Part shown: positions 33,062 through 41,775 of the stretch, piece by piece
Layout: every line of letters starts with the position of its first letter
Position numbering within the stretch: position 1 is the first letter of the stretch
Assembly: GCF_042683245.1 (NCBI RefSeq)
Contig: NZ_JBHUJB010000021.1
Location: 62,001 to 126,000 of the forward strand
Length of the DNA stretch: 64,000 bases
Direction: 5' to 3'
Origin: Rubritalea tangerina
GTDB taxonomy: Bacteria; Verrucomicrobiota; Verrucomicrobiia; Verrucomicrobiales; Akkermansiaceae
Made by a program: the position numbers and the translations under genes
Notes under the pieces: model-generated
The model's database searches: none
What the model was told of the DNA's origin: nothing
Seen by the model: only the letters and a program-made list of their open reading frames with translations

Positions 33062-35281
33062 ATGGCCACACTTACACAAAGACTCGAAAAGGTGTTACCT
33101 CCAATCCGGCAATGGGAGGGGCCTAAGACCGCTGAGCTGTTGCGCTCACCAGGAAAGTTTGGGTTGGGTCAAGTTCCTGAGAAATTGGTTCCCGATGCGA
33201 CAACTAATGTGGTTTGTGGTTTTTGTTCAACTGGTTGTGGACTCAATATGCACTTAAAGGATGGTCAGGCAGTGTCTTTAACGCCTTCTACTCACTATCC
33301 GGTGAATTTGGGGATGGCTTGCCCAAAGGGGTGGGAGGCGCTGACGCCTCTCGGTGCAGAGGATCGTGCGACTCGGCCAATGCTGCGCAATCAGGATACG
33401 GGAGAGCTTGAGGTCGTGAGTTGGGATCAAGCGATGCGATCTTTTTGTGATGCATTTAAAAAGGTGCAATCTGAGCATGGAGACGAGTCTGTCGCCTTTA
33501 TCAGTACTGGACAGATAGTGGCTGAGGAAATGGCATTTTTGGGGGCGCTCGCAAAATTTGGCATGGGGATTAAGCATGGGGATGGGAACACGCGCCAATG
33601 TATGGCGACCTCGGTTGTAGCCTATAAGCAAAGCTTTGGTTTTGATGCGCCTCCCTATACCTATCAGGATTTTGAAGAATCCGATGTGATTGTTTTGGTT
33701 GGGTCGAACCTCTGTATAGCGCATCCGATCATGTGGCAGCGGATAGAACGCAATCGGAACAATCCTGAGATTGTTGTGATTGATCCACGCAAGACAGAAA
33801 CAGCTGTCGCGGGGACGCAGCATTACCCGATCTTACCCAAGTCCGATTTGGTCTTTTTCTATGGATTAGCCAATCTTCTTATTGAACGTGGTTGGGTGGA
33901 TGAAGACTATATTGCACAATCCACTTGCAACTTTGAAGGGTTTAAGGAGCATGTGCGTGCGTTTGACTTGAGGAGGGTGGAAGAGGTGGCTGGTATTTCA
34001 TCTGATCAGATGCATAAGTTGGCGGAGACGATTCATCGTGGGGAGAGGGTTTCATTTTGGTGGACGATGGGGGTGAATCAGAGTCATGAGGGGGTGCGGA
34101 CGGCTCAAGCAATCATCAATCTAGCGATAATGACGGGGAATATGGGGCGGCCAGGGACTGGGGCTAACTCGATCACAGGTCAGTGTAATGCAATGGGTTC
34201 ACGCCTGTTCTCTAACACCACAAATTTGCTGGGTGGGCATGATTTTGCGAACCCGGAGCACCGAGCTAAGGTGGCTAAAGTGATTGGTGTTGAAGAAGAG
34301 CATATTCCTACGGGCTTAGGCTGGGCTTACGATCAGATTATTGACGGCATCCACGAGGGTAAGATTAAGGGGTTGTGGGTGCTTGCGACGAATGGGGTGC
34401 ATTCATGGATTGAACAGGATAGGTTCAAGGAGGCAGTTGAAAAGCTAGATTACTTGGTTGTTCAGGATATGTATGCAAACACTGAGACTGCTGAAGTTGC
34501 TGATTTGATCTTACCTGCTGCAGGTTGGGCTGAAAAAGACGGGGTGTTTATCAATTCTGAGCGTCGGATTGGCTTGGTGAAAAAGGTGTCTCAAGCGCCA
34601 GGGGAGGCGTTATCTGACTTCAACATTTTCAAGCTGATTGCCCATTACTGGGGAGTGGGAGAGCGATTCAGAAAATGGACGCACCCTGAGGCTGTTTTTG
34701 AGATGTTCGGGCATCTTACAATGGGACAGCCCTGCGATTTCTCTGGGATCACTGGCTATCGGATGGTGGATGACATGGGAGGGATTCAGTGGCCGTGCCG
34801 GAGTGATCAAGTGGGGGAGGTGGTGGAGGATAATCAACGTAGATTATTTTCTGATGGGAAGTACTATCACGCTGATCAGAGGGCCAAGTTTGTGTATGGT
34901 GAGGTGACGCCTGTGGCTGAGCCGACCTGTGATGCATTTCCTTATGTCTTACTCACTGGGAGAGGAAGCACCGCTCAATGGCATACCGAATCGCGGACGA
35001 AAAAGTCAGAGGTGTTGCGCAAGCTTCATCCGGATCAGTTATATGTAGAGATGCACCCAGACGATGCGCGCAAGTTGGGAGTGGAGCCCAATAGTCGTGT
35101 GGTGGTTAGGTCACGAAGAGCATCTGTGGCTGCAGTAGCGAGTGTGACGCCGAGTGTTTCCCCCGGTCAGTTGTTTATGCCGATGCATTACAAGGAAATG
35201 AATCGACTGACGAAGGGAAGTTTTGACCCATACTCGCGCCAGCCGAGTTACAAGTACTGTGCTGTGACGGTGGAGAGGTGA
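33062..35281 (+). CDS. nasA: Assimilatory nitrate reductase catalytic subunit
   Basis: This molybdopterin (bis-MGD) oxidoreductase reduces nitrate to nitrite. The N-terminal [4Fe-4S] cluster is bound by CGFCSTGCGL and ACPKGWE (about residues 52-87). Cofactor-binding stretches include STGQIVAEEMAFLGALAKFG, GDGNTRQCMATSVVAYK with the likely Mo-ligand cysteine, and NIAHP/ITGQCNAMGSR-type motifs. The C-terminal molybdopterin-binding domain has LTGRGSTAQWHT and MPMHYKEMNRLT. At 739 residues it lacks the extra C-terminal [2Fe-2S] BFD-like domain and NADH-linked parts of longer NasA/NasC systems. It is intact and shares the sigma-54 promoter of the upstream fusion gene. Confidence 0.95.
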   Translation: MATLTQRLEKVLPPIRQWEGPKTAELLRSPGKFGLGQVPEKLVPDATTNVVCGFCSTGCGLNMHLKDGQAVSLTPSTHYPVNLGMACPKGWEALTPLGAEDRATRPMLRNQDTGELEVVSWDQAMRSFCDAFKKVQSEHGDESVAFISTGQIVAEEMAFLGALAKFGMGIKHGDGNTRQCMATSVVAYKQSFGFDAPPYTYQDFEESDVIVLVGSNLCIAHPIMWQRIERNRNNPEIVVIDPRKTETAVAGTQHYPILPKSDLVFFYGLANLLIERGWVDEDYIAQSTCNFEGFKEHVRAFDLRRVEEVAGISSDQMHKLAETIHRGERVSFWWTMGVNQSHEGVRTAQAIINLAIMTGNMGRPGTGANSITGQCNAMGSRLFSNTTNLLGGHDFANPEHRAKVAKVIGVEEEHIPTGLGWAYDQIIDGIHEGKIKGLWVLATNGVHSWIEQDRFKEAVEKLDYLVVQDMYANTETAEVADLILPAAGWAEKDGVFINSERRIGLVKKVSQAPGEALSDFNIFKLIAHYWGVGERFRKWTHPEAVFEMFGHLTMGQPCDFSGITGYRMVDDMGGIQWPCRSDQVGEVVEDNQRRLFSDGKYYHADQRAKFVYGEVTPVAEPTCDAFPYVLLTGRGSTAQWHTESRTKKSEVLRKLHPDQLYVEMHPDDARKLGVEPNSRVVVRSRRASVAAVASVTPSVSPGQLFMPMHYKEMNRLTKGSFDPYSRQPSYKYCAVTVER

Positions 35282-35287
35282 GAGGGC

Positions 35288-35578
35288 TTATTCGATGTGC
35301 GTCATTTCGTGGACGATGAATTCATCCACGCAGCCTTCAGTTGCTTCTAGGTAATTCGCGATGTGTGGGCTATTCATATGGACCTGCCAGAGTTCGCGGT
35401 TCTCCCAGTTTTCATGGAAGATGAAATGGGCAGGGTTGTCGTTATCTTGGTGGAGGTCGTAGTTGATGCATCCGTCTTCGGCGCGTGTGGGCGCTATGAG
35501 CTTGAGGAGTTCAGCTTTGACGAGGTGTGTTTTATCTTCACGAGCGCGGATGTCGGCTATGATAGTTAATTTACTCAT
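35288..35578 (-). CDS. Antibiotic biosynthesis monooxygenase-fold (ABM/YgiN-like) protein
   Basis: The product has 96 residues with the dimeric alpha-beta barrel pattern: KLTIIADIRAREDKTHLVKA, EDGCINYDLHQDNDNPAHFI, and HENWENRELWQVHMNSPHI. Family members include quinol monooxygenase YgiN and heme-degrading proteins, but many have no known activity. It converges on nasA with only six bases between the stops and is probably not part of the nitrate system. Confidence 0.85.
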   Translation of the reverse strand: MSKLTIIADIRAREDKTHLVKAELLKLIAPTRAEDGCINYDLHQDNDNPAHFIFHENWENRELWQVHMNSPHIANYLEATEGCVDEFIVHEMTHIE

Positions 35579-35669
35579 AATAATGGATTTTTAAAATGTT
35601 AGAGAGTTTCTACTCAAGAGGACATTGTGCTGGGCGGCAAGGAGATAATATATGGAGTGGTGTGGGCAC

Positions 35670-35700
35670 AAAAAAGCCGCTCACTGTGTGAGCGGCTTTT
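35670..35700 (-). terminator. Bidirectional terminator downstream of rpsP
   Basis: GCCGCTCAC and GTGAGCGGC form a perfect nine-pair stem with a TGT loop, flanked by six A on the left and four T on the right. It therefore reads as a terminator on both strands. It lies 27 bases beyond the rpsP stop. Confidence 0.93.
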
Positions 35701-35726
35701 GAGAAAAAATAAAACTTAGCGAAGGC

Positions 35727-35978
35727 TTAAGCTTCGAGAGCTGCTTTTTTAGCCTTTTTGATGATGCTGCGCACGGTGTCAGATGGCTGAGCTCCGTTTG
35801 CGATCCAAGCATCTGCTTTTTCAAGATCGATGGTGAAGTTAGTACCTTCAAGCATTGGGTTGTATGTACCGATTTGCTCGATGTAACGGCCGTCGCGACG
35901 CTTGCGGCTGTCAACGGCTACGATCTTGTAGTAAGGACGATCTTTCGTACCTTGGCGATTTAGTCTGAGTGCTACCAT
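35727..35978 (-). CDS. rpsP: 30S ribosomal protein S16
   Basis: The 83 residues begin MVALRLNRQGTKDRPYYKIV, the conserved S16 start, with AVDSRKRRDGRYIEQIGTYN next. It is a small-subunit assembly protein. It stands alone, whereas it is often followed by rimM-trmD-rplS in other bacteria. The 22 bases before its ATG are A/T rich with no Shine-Dalgarno sequence, although this must be a highly translated gene. Confidence 0.97.
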   Translation of the reverse strand: MVALRLNRQGTKDRPYYKIVAVDSRKRRDGRYIEQIGTYNPMLEGTNFTIDLEKADAWIANGAQPSDTVRSIIKKAKKAALEA

Positions 35979-36210
35979 AATAATTTAATGTTATTTGATA
36001 AACGCTTCACCAGAGGAGTCTGGGTCGGCGGGTGGGCGGAACTTGCACAGGAGAGGGTGTTTTGCCAAGGGAAATCGTTCTATTTTGGTGAAAAAGTGAC
36101 CAAGAGGAGCAGAAAAATGCTTTAGTGGCTCGATTGTTGGTTGCTGAAATGGGATTTGCTGGTAAGAAGTCGCTCCGCCCAGCAAGGGAGAACGTAGAAA
36201 CACCAGAGAC

Positions 36211-37338
36211 ATGAAGCAAGCCAAGTTTATCGATAATATCCGCGTGTACTGCAAGGCAGGAGACGGAGGAAATGGTGTTGTTCATTTCCGTCGTGAGAAA
36301 TATTTGCCTAAGGGAGGACCTGATGGTGGTGACGGCGGTGATGGAGGCGACATTATTATTGAGTGTAGTCCTCACACCGACAATCTGCGTCAATTTTTCT
36401 ACGACCCTAAATTGGTAGCCAAGGGTGGTGCGCATGGAGCTGGTGCGCGCAAGCACGGTAAGAATGGCAAGAAGGTGATTGCTAAAGTACCTCCGGGTAC
36501 AGTGATTTACAAGAGCCCTGCGTTATCGCTGAAGGAAGCGGTAGAAATGGAGCGTGGTGAAGGGATTGATTTGGATCCAGTCGTCGATTTGACAACGCCT
36601 GGAGATACTTTTGTGCTCTGTGAAGGTGGTAAGGGTGGTAAGGGTAACTGGCACTACAAGTCATCAACCAACAGAGCGCCTGAAGAGCACACCTTGGGAA
36701 CTGAGGGGGATGAGGGTGTGTATTATTTTGAATTGCGCCGGATTGCTGATGCTGGGATGGTAGGATTTCCCAATGCAGGTAAGTCGACGCTAGTCGGAAA
36801 GTTGTCAGCCGCTGAGCCCAAGGTGGGTAACTATCCCTTCACGACATTGCAACCCACTGTAGGGGTGGTTGAATTTCCGGGATACCGTCGCTGTACTGTT
36901 GCGGATATTCCTGGTTTGATTGAGGGGGCGCATGAGAACCGTGGGCTTGGGCATGAGTTTTTGAGGCACATTACTCGTTGTCACCTTTTATTATTTGTCG
37001 TCGACATGGCTGGATTTGATGGTCGTGACCCGATTGAAGATCTACAGATTCTCAGAACTGAGGTGAAGATGTACGATGAGGAATTGGCAAAGTTCCCGTG
37101 GGTGGTAGTGGCTAATAAGATGGATTTAGAAGGTGCTGAAGAAAATCTAGAGAACTTCAAGATGCGTTTCCCTAAGGTGAAAATCATTCCTATTTCCGCT
37201 GAAAATGAGGACGGACTAGGAGAGTTGCGGGCCTATCTCGACGAGACAGTGGGCTACCACTTGCATGGAAACGCGCCTGATGAATCTGAAGAGGAAATTG
37301 ATGATTTAGAGTCCTTTGTGGAGCGGGGTGACGCTTAG
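36211..37338 (+). CDS. obg: Obg/CgtA ribosome-associated GTPase
   Basis: This is an essential GTPase of large-subunit assembly. The glycine-rich Obg fold is at about residues 1-160 (GDGGNGVVHFRREKYLPKGG). The G domain has G1 GFPNAGKST, G3 DIPGLIEGAHENRGLGHEFL, G4 NKMD and G5 ISAE. The 375 residues end in an acidic tail with no TGS/OCT domain, as in the short form. It is divergent from rpsP across about 230 bases that show no other feature. ATG 36211 has only a weak AGAG upstream. Confidence 0.97.
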   Translation: MKQAKFIDNIRVYCKAGDGGNGVVHFRREKYLPKGGPDGGDGGDGGDIIIECSPHTDNLRQFFYDPKLVAKGGAHGAGARKHGKNGKKVIAKVPPGTVIYKSPALSLKEAVEMERGEGIDLDPVVDLTTPGDTFVLCEGGKGGKGNWHYKSSTNRAPEEHTLGTEGDEGVYYFELRRIADAGMVGFPNAGKSTLVGKLSAAEPKVGNYPFTTLQPTVGVVEFPGYRRCTVADIPGLIEGAHENRGLGHEFLRHITRCHLLLFVVDMAGFDGRDPIEDLQILRTEVKMYDEELAKFPWVVVANKMDLEGAEENLENFKMRFPKVKIIPISAENEDGLGELRAYLDETVGYHLHGNAPDESEEEIDDLESFVERGDA

Positions 37339-37381
37339 TGTCAACTTGTTGAATGCCATTTTCACGCATTTCAAGTAATTC

Positions 37382-37735
37382 GTGACTTATCACATTTTCG
37401 TCTATGGGACCTTACGTCGTGAGGCGTCAAATGCACACCGCATGGCGTCGGCCTCGTTCGTGTCGACCGCTATAGCTCATGGGAATCTTTACTGTGTCGA
37501 TTGGTACCCTGGTCTTGTTCTAAGCAACAGTGGGAGGGCGGTGATTGGCGAGGTGTACACAGTGGATGAGAATACACTGGCGCAGCTCGATGCGTACGAG
37601 GGGGAGGAGTACCGCCGTGTCTTGAGCGCAGTCGAATTAGAAGATGGCTCTGTGGCTGAGGTGTGGGTGTGGGAATATGTGAGAGAGGTGAGTAGTCTCA
37701 CATTGATTGCATCGGGGGATTGGTTGGACGTTTAG
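37382..37735 (+). CDS. Gamma-glutamylcyclotransferase-fold (AIG2-like) protein
   Basis: The product has 117 residues. The N-terminal signature HIFVYGTLRREASNAHRM contains the YGTLR motif of the GGCT/AIG2 fold. GNLYCVDWYPGLVLS and DAYEGEEYRRV follow, where the Glu in the YEGEEY motif is the usual catalytic acid. The frame begins with GTG 37382. It may cyclise gamma-glutamyl groups, but small bacterial members are mostly untested. Its stop overlaps that of the converging lipoprotein gene by four bases. Confidence 0.87.
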   Translation: MTYHIFVYGTLRREASNAHRMASASFVSTAIAHGNLYCVDWYPGLVLSNSGRAVIGEVYTVDENTLAQLDAYEGEEYRRVLSAVELEDGSVAEVWVWEYVREVSSLTLIASGDWLDV

Positions 37736-38256
37736 CGAGTGGGTTGTGAGACTGTTTCGTTCACCAAGGTAATTTTGGTTTTGTTGTAGTAATCCTGTGG
37801 GGTAAAGAGCCAGCCACCATTGGTGTCTATGCGGCGGTAGCCAGTGGCTTTGAATTCAGGCAAGAAGAGATTGCTTGCTGGTTCGTATATTTTGCGACCT
37901 GTGAAGTGACCGGTGATGCGGTAATTCGAATTTTGATCGTATCCGTGGCGAGCGTTGCTCGGTCCATCTTCTGGGAGTCTGTCAGGTTGTCTGACGGAGT
38001 CTTCGTTCATGACGACCAGCTGAGCTTTGGACCATGGTTGGCGGGGTTTGCGGACGTAGCCCCAGAACCGCGTTTTTTCAACAAAGTAGCGACGCCCGTA
38101 GTAGAAATTACCAGATTCTTCTGTGGCGATTTCAAGTGCACGCATTTCTGGGGTGACTTCACTTTGTCCCATATTGGGTGTGCGCGAGCTGCTCATCGGG
38201 ACGCAGCTTGTTGCTGAGAAAACTGCCGCAATTAGAGCGGTGCTTTTAAGTGTCAT
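37732..38256 (-). CDS. Lipoprotein of unknown function
   Basis: About 174 residues from ATG 38256, which begins a lipoprotein signal (MTLKSTALIAAVFSATSC, lipobox ATSC). An in-frame start at 38280 would add eight residues. The mature protein is basic and aromatic-rich (YYGRRYFVEKTRFWGYVRKP, then TNGGWLFTPQDYYNKTKITL). I do not recognise a family. Similar short lipoproteins occur in Verrucomicrobiota as isolated genes. Confidence 0.7.
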   Translation of the reverse strand: MTLKSTALIAAVFSATSCVPMSSSRTPNMGQSEVTPEMRALEIATEESGNFYYGRRYFVEKTRFWGYVRKPRQPWSKAQLVVMNEDSVRQPDRLPEDGPSNARHGYDQNSNYRITGHFTGRKIYEPASNLFLPEFKATGYRRIDTNGGWLFTPQDYYNKTKITLVNETVSQPTR

Positions 38257-38349
38257 CGAAAATCCACGGGTGCATTGCATACGACGGATACTTGATAGAT
38301 TTCAGTTTGGGTCAAATCAATTAGATTGATGAGTGGTAGATTCCATGGA

Positions 38350-38380
38350 TTCAAGCGAGCCGGTGGTTGGCTCGCTTGAA
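38350..38380 (-). terminator. Strong hairpin after the PEP-CTERM gene
   Basis: TTCAAGCGAGCC and GGCTCGCTTGAA form a perfect 12-pair stem with a seven-base loop, 21 bases beyond the stop of the PEP-CTERM gene. There is no U-tract, so it may be an RNA-stabilising 3' end rather than a classical terminator. Confidence 0.55.
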
Positions 38381-38400
38381 TGGGTGAGCAGAGTATCATT

Positions 38401-39058
38401 CTATTTCCTTCTGCGGAAAATCAATGCCACACCTCCAAGGCTGAGTAAGGTAAGGGATGTGGGCTCAGGTACGGCGGCAGTGGCTTCAAATGCAACCTCG
38501 GACAGGCCAACATAGTCATTAGTAGATCCGCTGTGTGCGGAATCGATTTCAAGTCGAACATGTGTGATGTTGAGTTGAGTGCTGCCAAAGTTTATTGTTT
38601 GGGCTAGTTCTACGCCTCCGCCAGCTTGGGCGAGTGAACCATCAGTGATTATTTGTGTGAAGTTAGTTCCATCTGATGAGACGAATAGATCAAATTGGTT
38701 AACACCACGTGCAGTTAGTCCAGCCTGGTTGTGGTTCCACACATACATGTCAGAGATGTTGTAGGCTCCGCCAAGTGAGAATGTGAGGCTTTGATCATCG
38801 ACTGTGGCGGGGCCGGTTCCGGGGTTTGCATCAGCTGCGTGCCACATTGTAGCTGAGTTTGAATTATTGTCGTGAGTGGCAGTAGCTCCCGTTCCAGTTA
38901 GGCCAGAAAGATTAATGATGTTAATGGCTGGGGTGGAAACTCCACCATTTCCGTAGAATGATGTCGCGGACACGGAATATGGGGGACAGGAATGCAGCGT
39001 GAGTCGTGCTTATAAGAGTGCAGGCTCCGAGCACGTGAAGGGGTAGTAGTTTATTCAT
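38401..39058 (-). pseudogene. PEP-CTERM sorting-signal protein with a frameshift after its signal peptide
   Basis: The C-terminus carries the sorting signal (VPEPTSLTLLSLGGVALIFR, then RRK), used with an exosortase to anchor or release surface proteins. The body resembles a discoidin-like secreted domain: YNISDMYVWNHNQAG, then LFVSSDGTNFTQI. The open frame begins only at GTG 38973. A signal peptide (ATG 39058, MNKLLPLHVLGACTLISTTH) lies one base out of frame. Removing one base from a C5 run on the minus strand (38981-38985) joins them as HAAFLSPYSVSATSFYG. The gene is therefore broken, phase-variable, or carries a sequencing error. Confidence 0.8.
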
Positions 39059-39189
39059 ATAGTTTACAATTTCTGAGTATCGATGATTAGTGGGGGGCTA
39101 TTCATCAAAGAATGACTCCGAAAGTTGTCTGCGGGTGTCACATTTTTGTGTTTTTTAATATGCAAAGTGGGGGCGTCCGAGGTCGGGAC

Positions 39190-40227
39190 CTATTTGGCGC
39201 GTGTTAGCTTGGTTGCGCGGCCTGTGACGTTCCAGTCTTGGACGTAGAGGTTGCCAGCGCTGTCAAATGATAGGCCATGAGGTGCTGAAAATAGGCCGAT
39301 TTTTTGCTGTTCGGGTTTCACTTTCATGTTGGCCCAGAGTGACTTGTTAGGGTTGTCACCTAAATGGCTAATGTGGTTGCCTTCAGTATCTAGAATGGTG
39401 ACGCGAGCTTCGAGCTCTGCGACTGCACAAAAATGCTTGTGGAAGGAGACGGCGCATGGTCGTCTCAAATTTTTTGCATAGATGCCTAGGAAATTGCCCT
39501 CGAGGTCGTAGTGGACGAGGCGTCTATTCTCACGATCAACAACAAGTAGGCGAGGAGTGCCGAAGCGGTGATCGATTGCTAAATTATGGGGAGTTTTGAG
39601 CTGGTTGTATTTTTTGCCTCTCTTGCCGAAATGGAAGAGGTGTTTCCCTTGGTTGTCGAATTTGTGGATGTACTGTGAGCCATATCCAATAGAGCAAAAG
39701 ATGGAGCCATCTGGAGCGACAGCGACGCCAGTCATGCCGCTAAAGCCTCCAGGGATTTTGCCTGATTTTTCATTTGGGATTTCAATGATGGTGTTGCCAT
39801 CGAGATCTAACTTTAGGATTTTTTCAATGCGTTTACCTCCGTAGGCGTTCAATTGGGCGCCGTAGATGTATTCTTTGTCACCTTCTTTGCGAATGGTTAT
39901 TTGGTGGAGGCCGCGGGCTTGTGGGGCGATCGTCTTGACTAGTGATCCGCTCTCGTTGAATACGTAAATTGAAGCTTTCCCGTCAGTGGAGAGGTAGATT
40001 AATCCTGCCTCATCGATTGCGACACCTCCGTGGGTCGGGCCTAAATTTTCACCATTCTCTAGAGTGCCCCAGTTTGGGTCAGCTTGGTAGATAAATTCTC
40101 CAGAGCCTGTGGGTTTGTTAGGTTCTGCGATGACATCTTTCGCTGCATGGTTGTGGTGTTCATGTGCGTAGAGCACGTTTGAGGTGATGGATAGACAGCA
40201 CATGAGTGCAATAGGTGTGTTTTTCAT
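39190..40227 (-). CDS. Secreted NHL-repeat beta-propeller protein
   Basis: About 345 residues from ATG 40227 (MKNTPIALMCCLSITSNVLY signal, then a His-rich HEHHNH stretch that could bind metal). NHL-type blades follow: THGGVAIDEAGLIYLSTDG, GMTGVAVAPDGSIFCSIGYG, TPHNLAIDHRFGTPRLLVVD and APHGLSFDSAGNLYVQDWNV. Such propellers bind proteins or sugars, and some are lyases. The upstream start at 40287 would overlap the FecR gene. It lies five bases after that gene and is the last member of the six-gene operon. Confidence 0.85.
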   Translation of the reverse strand: MKNTPIALMCCLSITSNVLYAHEHHNHAAKDVIAEPNKPTGSGEFIYQADPNWGTLENGENLGPTHGGVAIDEAGLIYLSTDGKASIYVFNESGSLVKTIAPQARGLHQITIRKEGDKEYIYGAQLNAYGGKRIEKILKLDLDGNTIIEIPNEKSGKIPGGFSGMTGVAVAPDGSIFCSIGYGSQYIHKFDNQGKHLFHFGKRGKKYNQLKTPHNLAIDHRFGTPRLLVVDRENRRLVHYDLEGNFLGIYAKNLRRPCAVSFHKHFCAVAELEARVTILDTEGNHISHLGDNPNKSLWANMKVKPEQQKIGLFSAPHGLSFDSAGNLYVQDWNVTGRATKLTRAK

Positions 40228-40232
40228 ATGTA

Positions 40233-41774
40233 TTAGAACGGTTTCCCTATATGGTAGGAATCTGCAATTTCTTGGGGTGTTAGGCATCTTTCACGAATGG
40301 TGAATTCATCAATTTTCCCTCTCAAGGTTCTGCTGGGTGATCCATGTGAGCGCCAGACTCCCATTTGACATTTGCCGAAGATGATTTCTGCGTAATGGTT
40401 GTGGTGGTTGAGTGCTAGTTGGTCATTAATGTAGTAGCTGAGGGTTTTGGTGTTGGAGTTGTAGGTTGTTGTGAGTTGTGTCCACTGTCCGGCGCTGACG
40501 CTGTTCCCACGCGAAGTGATTGCGTAGCCATGCGGTCCTCCTAGGCCCACCCTAAGGTTGCCATTGTTAGTGAGTTGCCAATGGTGGGCAGCAGGTTTCC
40601 ACTCCGGAGAATTTAGGAGGGTGTTAAGTGCGTTAGGAAAGTGATCAATGCGCACCCAGAGTTGGAATGTGAATGAGGTTTGGTAGTTTGGTAATTCGAA
40701 TTGTGCCCACTGGTCATCTTGATCGAATAAGAGTGCCGCATGATCTTGCCATCTGCCACTGACCCATGTGGGTGAGTGAAGTGTGGCTGCCGGAATTGAA
40801 TTGCCTGCAGCATTCGGGAGATCGGTGGATTTAGCGGAGAAGTCGAAAAATGCGGTGAGTGATGGATCGCTTAAAGTTTTTTGTCTCGCTTCGATCCAGC
40901 GTTGTCTCGCTATGGTGTGTTTAGTGGGGTAGAGCGACTCATTTTGTTTGAGCTGTGTGACGGTGGAGCCATTTTTCCAGCGAGCAGCGTATCCGTCCTG
41001 AGCTAAGGTTGGGGTGTCGTGTTGTTCTGAGTGGATTTCAACTTCGCCGGTGAAGACATGGACATCAGTCTCTTGGTTTTGCGAGACGGTGACTCCAAAT
41101 TCAGTACCGAGGTCACGAATTTTGGTGTCGGGGGTGTTGATTATAAATCCATAACCACGTTCGCCCACGTGGGCGCGCATACTACCTTCATGTAAGATGA
41201 CCTTCATGTTATCGATGATTTCGAAGCGAGTGGGAGCTTTGATCACGAGTTCTACATCTGATGAGAATGTTAGCTGAGCGAGGCCAGATTTGAGTTCATA
41301 GGTGCCTTGTTGGAACTCAGATCCAATGCTGGCATTTGGGGCCAAGTTCCAACTGGTGTTAGGTGCGGCATCACTGAATTTGGCAATCCAATCATCCTCA
41401 GTTTGAGGTTGATTCTGGGTGATGATGGGTGGGCTTGAATTACCTGGTTGCTCGGATGATTGGTGGAGCATGGTGGTTGAGAAGCCGATGAGAGCAACTG
41501 CGGCAGCGCCCATGCTGAACCATGTGATGTGGTGGATGATATTTCCTTTTTTCGTGAGTGACTTTTTTAAAGGCATTGTGGGCTCAGGGCCGATGAAGTT
41601 CTCGATTTCGAGGACTTTAAGTTCTTCTCTGAGGAGTTCCTCATCGAAGAGGTAGGCAGAAAATTCAGCTCTCAGGTTAGGGTGCTTGCGGAGAATCTCA
41701 TTTAGTTGAGATCTGGCGTCTATGGTGTCTGAATGGTAGAGGGTGATGAGGTCGTCTATTGAATATTCTTTCAT
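40233..41774 (-). CDS. FecR-like membrane protein with C-terminal LamG domain
   Basis: The product has 513 residues. The acidic N-terminus (about 1-75) may hold the sigma factor. One membrane span lies at about residues 86-106 (FSMGAAAVALIGFSTTML). A FecR domain follows (VKAPTRFEIIDNMKVILHEG, then DLGTEFGVTVSQNQETDVHV with FTGEVEI). At the C-terminus is a LamG/concanavalin-like domain (FTFQLWVRIDHFP, GNLRVGLGGPHGYAI, KIDEFTIRERCLTPQEI), which likely binds a sugar outside the cell. FecR proteins pass surface signals to an ECF sigma factor. The sigma gene is one base upstream, so the pair is a likely trans-envelope switch with a glycan sensor. Confidence 0.88.
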   Translation of the reverse strand: MKEYSIDDLITLYHSDTIDARSQLNEILRKHPNLRAEFSAYLFDEELLREELKVLEIENFIGPEPTMPLKKSLTKKGNIIHHITWFSMGAAAVALIGFSTTMLHQSSEQPGNSSPPIITQNQPQTEDDWIAKFSDAAPNTSWNLAPNASIGSEFQQGTYELKSGLAQLTFSSDVELVIKAPTRFEIIDNMKVILHEGSMRAHVGERGYGFIINTPDTKIRDLGTEFGVTVSQNQETDVHVFTGEVEIHSEQHDTPTLAQDGYAARWKNGSTVTQLKQNESLYPTKHTIARQRWIEARQKTLSDPSLTAFFDFSAKSTDLPNAAGNSIPAATLHSPTWVSGRWQDHAALLFDQDDQWAQFELPNYQTSFTFQLWVRIDHFPNALNTLLNSPEWKPAAHHWQLTNNGNLRVGLGGPHGYAITSRGNSVSAGQWTQLTTTYNSNTKTLSYYINDQLALNHHNHYAEIIFGKCQMGVWRSHGSPSRTLRGKIDEFTIRERCLTPQEIADSYHIGKPF

Positions 41775-41775
41775 C

